Below, piece by piece: positions 53,541 to 63,427 of a stretch of DNA of 64,000 nt (the stretch's first letter is position 1; every line of letters starts with the position of its first letter). Source of the stretch: Gimesia aquarii (GTDB lineage: Bacteria > Planctomycetota > Planctomycetia > Planctomycetales > Planctomycetaceae). The notes under the pieces were generated by a model. The model saw nothing but the letters and a program-made list of their open reading frames with translations. It ran no database searches and was not told the origin of the DNA. Position numbers and translations under genes: made by a program. The stretch spans positions 1,776,528 to 1,840,527 of the forward strand of contig NZ_CP037422.1 of NCBI RefSeq assembly GCF_007748175.1, given 5' to 3'.

Positions 53541-54887
53541 TTAGACGAGTCCTGTTAACGTCGAAGTCGAATCCTGAAACCTGGGAGCTTCCACTCCCAT
53601 CGCCTGTATGATTGACAATAATAAGTTACTGAGTGGTGGATGCTTCTCAACATCAAATGCGAGGTGTTGCCCCTGTTTCAAACCTAGTTTGTGTCCACCT
53701 GCAATCAGCGTCGGCAGGTTTTTGGGAGAATGTTCTCCTCCCTTTCCTGAGTTCATACCAGAACCATATAGCACAATCGTGTGGTCGAGCATGTTACCAT
53801 TGTCCTCTGTTGTTGATTTGAGCAAATCCATGAACCGTGCGAGCTTGGAGAGATGGAAGCGATCTATGACTGCCAACTTTTTCAACATACTGGCATCGCC
53901 ACCATGATGCGAAAGTTCGTGATGATTTTCACCTCCTCCACCAAAGCCTCCCGCTTCTCGTGACCATTCAAACGTGATGACACGCGTGGCGTCGGTCGCA
54001 AACGCCAGATAAGAAATTTCCAGCATCACATCGATCCACATCGGTCGATCATGCGCGTTGTGTGGTTGGCTTGCCAGTTGTAACCCTATAGGATCTACTT
54101 TTGGTTTGGGAACATCAATCCATGATTCCAGGCGTGTTACACGTTGCTCGGTTTCTCTGACGGAGTTTAGATATTCATCTAGTTTTTGTTGATCTTTCTT
54201 TCCCAGTTTTTTGTTCAGAGTCGTTGCATCCTGCAGTACACTGTCAAGAATCGACTTTCTTTCTGCATAGCGTTTTAATGTCGCTTGTTTTCCTGCGTTC
54301 GTTTCAGGTACAAACAATCGTTCGAACAGTCGCTGTGGAGAATTCTCAGCAGGAATGGGAGTACCACTGCGATCAAATGAGAGAGTATGACTATGCCCCG
54401 CGCCTCCTGTGCCTGAAGAGTCAGAAATTTGCAGTGAAGAGAACCGTGTCTTTTTGCCATGATATTCGGCGACGATCTGATCGGCAGAAATCGTATTTGC
54501 ATAGTCACTTCCCGGAACCGCCGATAAATCTGCGCCCGTTAACCAGGTATCAGCGCCCGAGTGACCTCCTTTGGAAGCGGGATGTCCGATTCCGGAAACA
54601 ACTGTAAAATCCCGCTGATGTGCTTTGAGCGCCAAAAGTGTCTGTGACAGTTGATATGACTTTCCTGCGGTTTGGGGAACCCACTCTAAAATATTCACGC
54701 CATTGGGAACATAACAGCAAATCATGCGGGGATGCTGACCGGCCGAGCGATTCCAGGCTTTAAATGTCGAAGGCCGGGCCGAAGCAGAAGGAATCATTGC
54801 CTCCAGCATAGGCAAACTGAGACAGACACCAAGCCCTTTGAGCATGTGTCTTCGAGAGAGTGGTTGTTTCGGAAAGGAAGTCATCAC
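53541..54887 (-). CDS. DUF1552 protein with twin-arginine-like leader
   Basis: A 448-residue DUF1552 protein. The leader is SRRHMLKGLGVCLSLPMLEA, a Tat-like signal. Family blocks include IPAENSPQRLFERLFV, YAERKSILDSVLQDATTLNK and LGKKDQQKLDEYLNSVRETE, then MLDHTIVLYGSGMNSGKGGE and HSPKNLPTLIAGG. DUF1552 proteins occur next to DUF1592-type cytochromes in planctomycetes and are related to the DUF1501 family of exported phosphatase-fold proteins. The reaction is unknown. Gene order matches this pairing: the cytochrome is 35 bases upstream on the same strand. Confidence 0.93.
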   Translation of the reverse strand: MMTSFPKQPLSRRHMLKGLGVCLSLPMLEAMIPSASARPSTFKAWNRSAGQHPRMICCYVPNGVNILEWVPQTAGKSYQLSQTLLALKAHQRDFTVVSGIGHPASKGGHSGADTWLTGADLSAVPGSDYANTISADQIVAEYHGKKTRFSSLQISDSSGTGGAGHSHTLSFDRSGTPIPAENSPQRLFERLFVPETNAGKQATLKRYAERKSILDSVLQDATTLNKKLGKKDQQKLDEYLNSVRETEQRVTRLESWIDVPKPKVDPIGLQLASQPHNAHDRPMWIDVMLEISYLAFATDATRVITFEWSREAGGFGGGGENHHELSHHGGDASMLKKLAVIDRFHLSKLARFMDLLKSTTEDNGNMLDHTIVLYGSGMNSGKGGEHSPKNLPTLIAGGHKLGLKQGQHLAFDVEKHPPLSNLLLSIIQAMGVEAPRFQDSTSTLTGLV

Positions 54888-54922
54888 AGCACCTCTATGG
54901 TTTGATCAACTGTGTTGTTATT

Positions 54923-57511
54923 TTATTTTGATTGAAACGGCTCTGAGAGCACAACAAATTTAATCAATGATCTCAATGTATAATTGTTTTTCTTCATTTC
55001 CGTAACCGCCAGGTCAATGGTCGGATTATCGGCGATGCCCAATTCCCGCCCTAAAGCATAAGTGAGCATTTTACCGCTGAGGCATTTCAGAAACAGCGTT
55101 TCCTGTTTCATCAGAGAATTACGCAAACCATCCACACCGGTGAAACGTGTTCCGTCTGGCATGCTGGCAGAAGCATCGATTTTCGGATCGTTGGGACCAA
55201 TACGGCCTTTATAGCCAAATCCTTCCTGCACGCGCCATTCTCCAGCAGCATTAAAGTTTTCCAGAGCAAAACCAAGGGGATCGATTTTATTATGGCAACG
55301 GGCACACTGAGGTAATTCCCGATGAATTTCTAATCGCTTTCGGACCGTCGCTTTATCGATACCGGGAACCTTTGGGGCAATGTCACCAACATTGGCGACG
55401 GGCAATCCGGGGTCAATACCCAGCAGATTTTTCATCACCCATGTCCCTCGTTTTACGGGTGAAGTCCGGGTTCCATTGGATGTGATTGTGAGAACGGACG
55501 CCTGGGTCACAATCCCACCACGGTGCACACCGGCGGGAACACTCACTTTTCTGAAATGGTCGCCTTTCACTCCCGAAATTCCATAAAAGCGAGCCAAACG
55601 TTCGTTAATGACCACGAAATCAGATTTCACCAGATTCATCACATTTAAGTCATTCTGTAAAATTTCTGCAAAGAACGCTTCAGATTCTTTGACTATTGAG
55701 ATTTCCAGATGTCGATCATATCGGGGATATAAATCGGCTGCAGGTGGGTTGGCACCCACTTCACGTAACCCGAGCCATTGACCGGCAAAATTTTTCGTCA
55801 AGGCGCCGGCTTTGGGATCAGCCAACATCCGGTCAACTTGTTTCGTGAGTTCCGATGACTGGCTTAGTTTTTTATTTTTCGCGACTTCCATGAGTTCTTC
55901 ATCGGGCATACTGGACCAAAGAAAGTAAGACAGTCGCGAGGCGAGTTCATAGTCATTCAATTTTCGCGAGGTTGATTGACTACTGGAACCAGTCGTCATT
56001 GTGCGAGGGGCTTCGGTAAGATAAAGAAAATGAGGTGAAACCAGAATCGCTGTCAGAGGAGTTTTGATGGCTTCTATAAAAGAAGAGGCATCCTTACGCA
56101 CCTGACGGAACAGCTTTAGCTTGCTGTCAATTTCCTGTTGTGTAACGGGACGACGATAGGCGCGACTCATCATTCGCGAAATAATTTCTGTGGCAGCCTG
56201 ACGTTCGTTATGTGGGTTCGCTTTAATACTGCCCATAATCAGTTTGTGACTGGGGGGAGGCCAGGACACATAGTAGGGGCCTTCCAGTTCGATCCAGTCC
56301 ACATAGAGTTCGGGACGCGCAAACTGGTCTCCTGTCTGCATCCAGAAATTTTCCAGAACACGGGGAATATCATAAGCATATTCAATGGTGACCCCCGCTT
56401 TTTGTGTCGAGAAAAATCCCTGGAACTCATAAATTTGAGGCTTAGAGAGCGGAGCATCAATGTCGAGCTCAGCCAGGACTTTGGGTTGTCCTCCCAAATG
56501 TTGGGTGAACTTCAAACGAGGAAACCCATAGTCATACATCGAATCGGTTTGAAAATGTTTGAGGTCCCGTTCGAACTGTTGTTTCGTCCATTTTGCCCCA
56601 CGAGGATTCTTACGGTTCTGCCGATCCATTCTGTGCTGCAGTGCCAGCTTGGCAGATGCGACGACAGCTGTTCTTGCCGGCACTTTCCCCGCTGCGCGAA
56701 TTCGTATGATATAGTTACCCGCATGAGGCATGCGAAAGTCCCGCGCATTTAGTTTTTTGTCCCAATTGGCGTGGTGGATCACTTTAAAACCATTTTCAAC
56801 TTTGTTTTTCCCCCCATTCACAATCATTCGTTGCCCATCATAGACAACTCGATTTCGATCGGAATCTCCTGAATCGGGTTGAATACGCCATTTCAAAGTC
56901 GGTGGTGCGTTTGTTTGAACCAGTGCTTTATCCAAAATCTTACGCGCGGCTTCCAGATAAAGTTCCAGATGCAGCGGAGAGAGCGTCAAGGCCCCCCCGT
57001 TATTGTCAAAGCCTCCCGCTGGCGGATCCTGTGGGAAACCGGAGGTATCGAAATCGAGCCCGATCAAATCGCGAATCGTATTTCGATATTCGGCTCGATT
57101 CAGTCGACGCAGCACAATCGCCGAATCGCGATTGGCTAATTCGGCTTTGACCATTTGACTGGTGATCCAGTCAACTACTTTTGCAACTTCTGTTGTCGTC
57201 GGCTTTCGTTCTCCGTCAGGCGGCATTTCGTGCCCGTTGAGAACGTTCACGATCTCACCCCATTTCCCTTTTGCAACAGGTTTTAAAAAATTGTTTTCGA
57301 GACTGGAATCCACACGAAATTCATTGTCCTCGATTCCTTTTTGATGGCACTTCAGACAATACCGCTTTAAAAATGGGGCGACGACTTTTTGATAGCCATT
57401 AGAATCAGGGCGTAAAGTGGACGCTGACTGTGCCGAGGCTGTATCGGGGAGATCAATCCAGAGGGCCAGTATACTACCCATAAAAACAAATTGCCTAGAA
57501 AACCATGACAT
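54923..57511 (-). CDS. Secreted planctomycete cytochrome c (DUF1587/1592/1588/1585)
   Basis: An 862-residue secreted protein. Signal peptide about 1-27; one heme c site CLKCH (LKRYCLKCHQKGIEDNEF) near residue 52. Then DUF1587 (RLNRAEYRNTIRDLIGLDFD), DUF1592 (LASRLSYFLWSSMPDEELM, FAGQWLGLREVGANPPAADL), DUF1588 (HRGGIVTQASVLTITSNGTR, TSPVKRGTWVMKNLLGIDPG, CARCHNKIDPLGFALENFNA) and a final DUF1585 (FTGVDGLRNSL, ALGRELGIADNPTIDL). CARCH near 735 provides a second CxxCH. The secretion and heme motifs are seen directly. The function is unresolved for the family, though polysaccharide degradation linked to electron transfer has been proposed. Pairs with the DUF1552 gene. Confidence 0.94.
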   Translation of the reverse strand: MSWFSRQFVFMGSILALWIDLPDTASAQSASTLRPDSNGYQKVVAPFLKRYCLKCHQKGIEDNEFRVDSSLENNFLKPVAKGKWGEIVNVLNGHEMPPDGERKPTTTEVAKVVDWITSQMVKAELANRDSAIVLRRLNRAEYRNTIRDLIGLDFDTSGFPQDPPAGGFDNNGGALTLSPLHLELYLEAARKILDKALVQTNAPPTLKWRIQPDSGDSDRNRVVYDGQRMIVNGGKNKVENGFKVIHHANWDKKLNARDFRMPHAGNYIIRIRAAGKVPARTAVVASAKLALQHRMDRQNRKNPRGAKWTKQQFERDLKHFQTDSMYDYGFPRLKFTQHLGGQPKVLAELDIDAPLSKPQIYEFQGFFSTQKAGVTIEYAYDIPRVLENFWMQTGDQFARPELYVDWIELEGPYYVSWPPPSHKLIMGSIKANPHNERQAATEIISRMMSRAYRRPVTQQEIDSKLKLFRQVRKDASSFIEAIKTPLTAILVSPHFLYLTEAPRTMTTGSSSQSTSRKLNDYELASRLSYFLWSSMPDEELMEVAKNKKLSQSSELTKQVDRMLADPKAGALTKNFAGQWLGLREVGANPPAADLYPRYDRHLEISIVKESEAFFAEILQNDLNVMNLVKSDFVVINERLARFYGISGVKGDHFRKVSVPAGVHRGGIVTQASVLTITSNGTRTSPVKRGTWVMKNLLGIDPGLPVANVGDIAPKVPGIDKATVRKRLEIHRELPQCARCHNKIDPLGFALENFNAAGEWRVQEGFGYKGRIGPNDPKIDASASMPDGTRFTGVDGLRNSLMKQETLFLKCLSGKMLTYALGRELGIADNPTIDLAVTEMKKNNYTLRSLIKFVVLSEPFQSK

Positions 57512-57694
57512 GGAGGGATTCCAGAATAAAATCGAGTTAGAACTTGATTGATTTGCGGCAACAATAGTAGAACATAAACATCACCATTTAGAATTCGCCA
57601 TTTTATTGCCTTCTGCGACATATTGATAATATTTATTTTAGGATTGTTAGTAACTCGTTAAAAATGGCTATTATCCTACAACGGAAAATACGAC

Positions 57695-59086
57695 ATGGAA
57701 GAATCGCCCGAAACGACAGAGGGTGTCGTCAAAGAAAGTCAGGATGCCTGGGAACAGATCGATCAGATTGTTGCAGCCGGGGATCCCGAAGCCGCTCACG
57801 ACTTTTTGAAGGAGCTGCCTCCCGGTGAAGATGCGCGGGTAATGGCTCAATTGTCAGATTCCGAACAGCAGGAATTCATTACGCTGATCTCTGATGAAAA
57901 CGCCGCTCGCCTGATGGAGTCGCTACCAGAGCTGCAAGCAGGGCAATTGCTTTCAGCTTTACCTCCAGAGCAGGCTGCACCGATATTCGACGAGATGCAT
58001 AGTGATGAACAGGTCGATCTGCTTGATCAGCTTCCGAAATCACAGTCCGCAGCCATCCTTGAGGAGATGGACCCCACAGCGGCAGAGAATGTCCGTTTTC
58101 TGGCACAGTACGATCAACTCTCTGCTGGCGGACTGATGATTACAGAGTTGCTTGCGTTTGAAGAATCAGAGTCAGTCGATGATGTCGTCTCTAATTTGCG
58201 TCAAAATGCAGAGAAGTACGGCGCGTATAATGTCCAATACATCTATGTCATCAACTCTGAGCTCCAATTGACTGGAGTACTGCGTTTGCGAGATCTGTTA
58301 CTCGCACCACCTCAGCGGCAGATATCAAAAATGATGATTACCAATCCAACCAGCGTATTGGATTCTACGGGACTGCAGGATCTGCAACATTTCTTTGACG
58401 CTCATCCTTTATTTGGTCTTCCGGTTGTCGATAAAAATAACAAACTTGTGGGAGTCATTCGTCGTGAAGACGTGGAACAAGCGGGAGAAGAACAGGCCGG
58501 TCGAACCTTTCTCCGTTTTGCCGGAATTATGGGTGGTGAAGAACTTCGCAGCCTTCCGCTCAAAACGCGTAGCGCGCGGCGGCTCTCATGGCTCAGTATT
58601 AACATCGTATTGAACGTGGTCGCCGCCAGTGTGATCGCCATGTATGAGGACATTCTCGCCAGCGTGATTGCACTGGCTGTCTTTTTGCCGATTGTCTCTG
58701 ACATGAGTGGTTGCTCTGGAAATCAATCCATTGCTGTCAGTACACGCGAACTCGTGCTGGGGGTGATTCGACCGAGAGACTGGTTCTATATCTTCCGCAA
58801 AGAATTCGTACTCGGTATGGTGAATGGCATCGCTCTGGGTGTTTTGCTGGGAACTGTTGCCTATCTCTGGAAAGGCATACCGGCATTGGGGCTCGTCGTG
58901 GGGGGAGCATTAGCGCTCAATACGCTCATGGCGGTCTGCCTGGGTGCAGTCATTCCGTTGATACTAAAAGGCTTCAAACTCGATCCAGCATTGGCTTCTG
59001 GGCCAATACTAACCACACTAACTGACATGTGCGGATTCTTCCTTGTACTGTCATTCGCACAAGCACTACTACCTTGGTTGACATAA
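57695..59086 (+). CDS. mgtE: Magnesium transporter MgtE
   Basis: A 463-residue MgtE channel. The acidic N-domain (EQQEFITLISDENAARLMES, ELQAGQLLSALPPEQAAPIF, DEMHSDEQVDLLDQLPKS) is a run of superhelical repeats. Then two CBS modules: AGGLMITELLAFEESESVDD and NPTSVLDSTGLQDLQHFFDA. Then five membrane helices, with the conserved ISDMSGCSGNQSIAVSTR-type segment (here VSDMSGCSGNQSIAVSTREL) and LALNTLMAVCLGAVIPLILK. It lets Mg2+ into the cell and is closed by Mg2+ bound to the N and CBS domains. No Mg-sensing leader (M-box) can be recognised upstream. Confidence 0.95.
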   Translation: MEESPETTEGVVKESQDAWEQIDQIVAAGDPEAAHDFLKELPPGEDARVMAQLSDSEQQEFITLISDENAARLMESLPELQAGQLLSALPPEQAAPIFDEMHSDEQVDLLDQLPKSQSAAILEEMDPTAAENVRFLAQYDQLSAGGLMITELLAFEESESVDDVVSNLRQNAEKYGAYNVQYIYVINSELQLTGVLRLRDLLLAPPQRQISKMMITNPTSVLDSTGLQDLQHFFDAHPLFGLPVVDKNNKLVGVIRREDVEQAGEEQAGRTFLRFAGIMGGEELRSLPLKTRSARRLSWLSINIVLNVVAASVIAMYEDILASVIALAVFLPIVSDMSGCSGNQSIAVSTRELVLGVIRPRDWFYIFRKEFVLGMVNGIALGVLLGTVAYLWKGIPALGLVVGGALALNTLMAVCLGAVIPLILKGFKLDPALASGPILTTLTDMCGFFLVLSFAQALLPWLT

Positions 59087-59405
59087 AAATAATCAGTCTG
59101 TCATAGCGGGGCTCAGGGGCATCCTGACGCTGGGAGCCGATTTCAATGACTCGTTTTGATTTAGTCACCACAGCGAAACCAGCCAAGAAAGTGCACATTT
59201 AAACACTTTGCTTTCCTCACCCAATTCACAACCAGTAAAACCATAAATCTCTGATTCAAGAATCGGATCATTGGCAAGAATCTAAGGAAAAAGCTTCGCG
59301 AGCGCCTGTAGTTCTCTTTTATGATCCATTCTTGAGAATCTGTTTTAAAACACTGATTTAGACAAATTTACGCAACGGACCCAAACCACAGTCATTGAAT
59401 CTGGA
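59087..59405. other. Intergenic, about 320 bases
   Basis: Contains a weakly structured GC-rich segment near 59105-59150, possibly the end of the mgtE transcript, but no clean terminator. Presumably holds the promoter of the next gene. Nothing else recognised. Confidence 0.3.
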
Positions 59406-61967
59406 ATGATCATGAACGAAGCTTTGCAATCAAACAATCATCATTCACGGACCTTGCTGATTGCAATTTTGATTTGTTTCGCCATTCTTACTGGTGCACG
59501 ATTAAATCATATTTATCTCGTCTCTCCAGATAGTGGTGACTACATCTTAATGGCACGAGGGCTGAGTACCAGCTTCGAGTATCGCCAATTCGATTTTCCT
59601 GGAGAGCCTTATTTCACAGTGCGGCCTCCGGGAATGTCTGTGCTACTCATCCCGGCTGCTTTGATCGCCCCTTACAATGCAATCCTTGCTAAGGTGACGG
59701 TCATTTTTACCTCCATTATCATGCTGACTCTGCTTTATCTATTTATGTGTCGACTGCAGAATTTTGCAGGCGAAGCGTCTCCCAAGACAAAGCAATCTCT
59801 CCACTGGCCAGCCTTGTTTATCATTCTACTTCTAGCGACCAATCCTTATATTTTACTCTTTTCCACACTCATCATGAGTGAAATCCCTTTTATGGCTTTT
59901 ACCATCGCCATTCTGTATCTCATTTCTCATGATGAAGAGCAGGTCAACAAACGAAAGCTTGTTCTCTTAACCTGCTTAGTAATGTTCCTCCCATTGATTC
60001 GTACAATTGGTGTTGCCTTAGTTCTGGCCCTGGGGATGTGGGCCATCGTGAAGCGGAAACGTTGGCCTTATCTGATAAGTGTAATCTGTTCATTCGCAGT
60101 AACAGGCTTATGGATGCTGCGAAACAACTCTTTCAAATCCGATGTTTACTCTGCGGCAACAATGGGAGAAATGAAATCGATGGGTGTTCTCGGTACGTTT
60201 CTCTCCATGCTGAATCGATCACTCATTCACTTTGAAAGCTTGTGTCAAAAATTATTTCCCAGTATGCCAGGAGTGATCCCCAGTTATGAACGATTTGTGC
60301 TCGATGGCAATCATGTTTTACCAGGGCCTCAATTCATCTATTATCTTGGCAGCATCTTCATTATTTCGATCGCCATTTATGGTATGCTGAAATGCTGGAA
60401 TCGAGGAGGTGCGGTCAGTTTTTTCTATATGTGCATTACATTCGGTATTCTCTCTATATGGCCTTGGATGCAAGCGCGCTATATCTTCCCGCTGTTACCA
60501 GTCATTCTGGCTTTTCTCCCCGTAGGGTTTGTGTGTATTGTCAATCGTCTTTCTAAACAAAACGAAACAGCTAAAAAGGTCATAATGGGTCTCGTGGTGC
60601 TACTCGGTATCGGACTATTCGTCTCTCAGGCTAAAACAGACTATAGTATGATTTACGCAAATCAGAAGCTCATTTTCCAAGGTGATGAATTTTATGAAAC
60701 TGAATTCCCTTCAAATCACTACAGCGATTTTGTAGCAGCGGGTAATTGGATCAAAAATAATACTGCTGCGAATGCACGAGTTCTCACACGCCGAAACGAT
60801 GTTGCCACGACCGGCCATCGATTCCAGAAACAGATTCACTTTGAACAAAAAAGACCAAACGAGTTGCATACAGCAATTCAAACATTCGCACCGCAATATC
60901 TGGTGAGCTTTGATAAAACAACAGTAGGCGCGTTCCCATGGCACTTACTGGATCATGATCTTGTCTACCGCCTGACTCCGGTTTACGAAAAAAAAGGAGT
61001 CGTGATCATTGAAATACAACCGAATTATGAAGGAACAATCCGTCATCAATACTGGCAGAAAGACGAACCAATGGACATTGCCAGGGAAGCGTTCGACAAA
61101 TTTCCCAATCGACTTTCGTCACAGGTAAACTATCTTCAACAGTTACTGCAGGCGGAAAAATATGACGCAGCCATTTCATTTGTTAAGGAACTGCCCGAAG
61201 TTAGTGATGTCCGAATCGTCAATTTTCTGGGATGGGCTTATGTCGGTAAACACCAATTTAAACAAGCTCTACAAGAGTTTACCAAAGCGACACGGATGCC
61301 AGGACAAAGATTAATTAGTCAATCTATCCGGCGTGGAATGATGCTCTCAGAAAAACGGCTGGCTGACAAAAATGGTTCTGGTGAATTAGCACCATCAGAA
61401 ACTCCCAAGAACAATCTGCGAATTGCGGAAGAGTATTGGAAGCTGGCACACTTCGATAAGGCACATGAATATACACAAAAAGTTTTAGATTCAGATAATG
61501 CAAGCAAAGTAGAAATTGAAAAAGCGCATCTCTTAATGGCTCGACTTCATTTAATCAATGGGCGTACGGCACAGGCACTGGAAGAGCTAAATCGAATCCA
61601 ATCCACAGAGAATCAAGAAGCAAACAGATTACTCGATATGATCAAACTCGAAAAATCGATTGCCTCTCTGTTTGAAATAGGCCAACTGCTAGACCAGAGA
61701 CAACTTGATTCCCTCTTTCAATTAGTTTCTATTTATCAAGCAGAGGGTGTGCCCGGAAAGGCGTTGAAACTATTGGCTCAAGCGCATGAATTGGCTCCCG
61801 AAAATTTGGAGGTATTAAAGTTACTGGCAAAGTACCAGCTCTTCTACCACAAAATTCCTGAAGCAGAAGCAAACTATCTCACGCTCCAAAAAACAATGCC
61901 AGAAGACCAAGAGATCAAGGATGCACTTACCAAAATTGAAACGCTCCAAAAAGCTCCTCATTTCTAA
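59406..61967 (+). CDS. ArnT/PMT-like (GT39-type) membrane protein with TPR-like tail
   Basis: An 853-residue protein. The N-terminal 400 or so residues have about 9-11 membrane helices; the first periplasmic loop carries the sequence PDSGDYILMARGL, followed by PYFTVRPPGMSVLLIP. That fits the acidic GT-C catalytic loop of lipid-linked sugar transferases. A soluble region follows (about 435-560). The last 270 residues are helical repeats: VRIVNFLGWAYVGKHQFKQA, RIAEEYWKLAHFDKAHEYTQ, AHLLMARLHLINGRTAQALE, LFQLVSIYQAEGVPGKALKL. These have the look of tetratricopeptide repeats. Glycosyl transfer to a lipid or protein is a family-based guess; the acceptor is unknown. Confidence 0.82.
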   Translation: MIMNEALQSNNHHSRTLLIAILICFAILTGARLNHIYLVSPDSGDYILMARGLSTSFEYRQFDFPGEPYFTVRPPGMSVLLIPAALIAPYNAILAKVTVIFTSIIMLTLLYLFMCRLQNFAGEASPKTKQSLHWPALFIILLLATNPYILLFSTLIMSEIPFMAFTIAILYLISHDEEQVNKRKLVLLTCLVMFLPLIRTIGVALVLALGMWAIVKRKRWPYLISVICSFAVTGLWMLRNNSFKSDVYSAATMGEMKSMGVLGTFLSMLNRSLIHFESLCQKLFPSMPGVIPSYERFVLDGNHVLPGPQFIYYLGSIFIISIAIYGMLKCWNRGGAVSFFYMCITFGILSIWPWMQARYIFPLLPVILAFLPVGFVCIVNRLSKQNETAKKVIMGLVVLLGIGLFVSQAKTDYSMIYANQKLIFQGDEFYETEFPSNHYSDFVAAGNWIKNNTAANARVLTRRNDVATTGHRFQKQIHFEQKRPNELHTAIQTFAPQYLVSFDKTTVGAFPWHLLDHDLVYRLTPVYEKKGVVIIEIQPNYEGTIRHQYWQKDEPMDIAREAFDKFPNRLSSQVNYLQQLLQAEKYDAAISFVKELPEVSDVRIVNFLGWAYVGKHQFKQALQEFTKATRMPGQRLISQSIRRGMMLSEKRLADKNGSGELAPSETPKNNLRIAEEYWKLAHFDKAHEYTQKVLDSDNASKVEIEKAHLLMARLHLINGRTAQALEELNRIQSTENQEANRLLDMIKLEKSIASLFEIGQLLDQRQLDSLFQLVSIYQAEGVPGKALKLLAQAHELAPENLEVLKLLAKYQLFYHKIPEAEANYLTLQKTMPEDQEIKDALTKIETLQKAPHF

Positions 61968-62045
61968 GGGTTTTCTGTGTAAACTATGATGTAGCAGTCA
62001 TTGATCCTTTCTCCTCCTTTAAGTATTTGTTAAAAAAGTGAGCCG

Positions 62046-62270
62046 ATGGTAGAACAAATTGAGTGTGTCGGCGGTCCATTGGATGGAAACATTAAAACAT
62101 TTGTCGGGCAGCAAGCCTATTTTCCTGCCATTGGTCTGGCTGAGCATATTTTCAAGCCAGGAGAAAAAATGATCCGAGACACAATGGGTTTGAGAGGCTG
62201 GCATATGTATCAACACAAAGAGGGAAAATATTACTATCTTGGGATTCAACAAGGCAATCCCGACGGGTAA
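62046..62270 (+). CDS. Small hypothetical protein with GGPLDG motif
   Basis: A 74-residue ORF on the plus strand, starting MVEQIECVGGPLDGN; a C-x-G-G-P-L-D-G start is recurrent in small uncharacterised bacterial proteins. The end reads GWHMYQHKEGKYYYLGIQQG, a strand-rich pattern. It overlaps a longer frame only in its 5' extension, which I do not accept as coding. No partner is evident. Function unknown; probably a cytoplasmic beta protein. Confidence 0.55.
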   Translation: MVEQIECVGGPLDGNIKTFVGQQAYFPAIGLAEHIFKPGEKMIRDTMGLRGWHMYQHKEGKYYYLGIQQGNPDG

Positions 62271-62370
62271 ATTCACTGGCCGTTTTAAGCCATCAAATTC
62301 CTATGACTTTAAAATTCTGTCACTTTTGATATCCAACATCTCCATTCATAACAGAAACCATTTCCAGACG

Positions 62371-63288
62371 ATGACCAAACTGATTCTTGCCAGTTGGCTT
62401 GCTGTTGTGTTTTTTTCTGCAAACGCAGGACTTGCTGCCAATCCTGAAATCACAAACAAAAAAGAGACTGCGCAGCCTCTCTACGATGCGGGAGTGCCAG
62501 AGACTGGTTTTCTGACTCTCAAAACAGAGAACTACACGGTTCCCTTAGACGCTGCCAGCGGTTGGACGATTGAGAAGATGTTCTATCGCGATCACCTCTT
62601 TAGTCTGAATAACGGCCATTATGGAACCGTATTGAAGCCCCAAGGAGGGCAGTGGTGGGGAACAGGACACAAAGAAGGGGGGCGAGAAGTCGTCCATCGA
62701 TTAACACTGATTGTGGATGGTCAGAATGTTCCCATCACAAAAACGGGAGAGACCATTACCGGTAAACGGATTCAATTCATCAAAGAATCGACTATCTGGA
62801 AATTTAAAGTCCGCGCCAAAGTGATTCTTACTAATGACTTCGTTGAAGAACAAACAGAGATGGAAGCTCTGGAAAATTGCAAGACCGATTTACTTTACTA
62901 TTTCATGCACTGCTTCCCTCCCTCGACAACAAACTGGATTGCCCAACTCCCGGATGAATCATTCGAAACAGGGGAGTTGTCACATTCAAAGAAAATGGCA
63001 GTCAGCAAAAACACGAGTTGGGTTGCTCAATACGATCCGGAAAATCAACTCGGTCTTTTATGTTATACTCCCAAAGTCATCGCAGGTAACCGTAGTGCCA
63101 GCCACATTTGGGACCTCGATCGATATCACAAATACTATCTCCGTCATAACAGCGGACAGTCATTTGAAAAGGGAGAGAAGCTGGACTTCACAGTAATAGT
63201 AAAAGCAGTCCCCAACGAAACGGGCGACTGGAAAGAGACAAAAAAAGCAGCTTCTCATCTGATGAAACAGTTTCCCGTCGTGAAATAA
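62371..63288 (+). CDS. Secreted hypothetical protein
   Basis: A 305-residue protein from the ATG for MTKLILASWLAVVFFSANAG; the ORF continues 44 codons upstream without a signal, and the short gene before it occupies that area. The leader is Sec-type (about 1-23). The mature part is beta-rich (WTIEKMFYRDHLFSLNNGHY, FIKESTIWKFKVRAKVILTN, FTVIVKAVPNETGDW) with several tryptophans. It may be a beta-sandwich, even an aldose-epimerase-like fold, but no residues prove it. The neighbour upstream shares the strand; the downstream gene starts 140 bases later. Confidence 0.65.
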   Translation: MTKLILASWLAVVFFSANAGLAANPEITNKKETAQPLYDAGVPETGFLTLKTENYTVPLDAASGWTIEKMFYRDHLFSLNNGHYGTVLKPQGGQWWGTGHKEGGREVVHRLTLIVDGQNVPITKTGETITGKRIQFIKESTIWKFKVRAKVILTNDFVEEQTEMEALENCKTDLLYYFMHCFPPSTTNWIAQLPDESFETGELSHSKKMAVSKNTSWVAQYDPENQLGLLCYTPKVIAGNRSASHIWDLDRYHKYYLRHNSGQSFEKGEKLDFTVIVKAVPNETGDWKETKKAASHLMKQFPVVK

Positions 63289-63427
63289 TCCTCTTTCATG
63301 TCTCTTGTACAGAATGAGGGGTTAAGTATGCCACGGAGAAAAGGTCAGACCTGGAAAAATCAAAACTTGATACGTTAAATGCCAGTTTAAGTTTATCACT
63401 TTGCTTCAATCACCAGGAGTAAGAAAC
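63289..63427. other. Intergenic, 139 bases
   Basis: Separates two same-strand genes. It contains GGAGT upstream of the next start (63417-63421) and nothing else recognisable. Confidence 0.3.

Noticed and set aside
62239-62370. 5' extension of the secreted hypothetical gene (start at 62239)
   Set aside because: The extension overlaps the 74-residue gene and precedes a clear Sec leader at 62371. The leader start is preferred.
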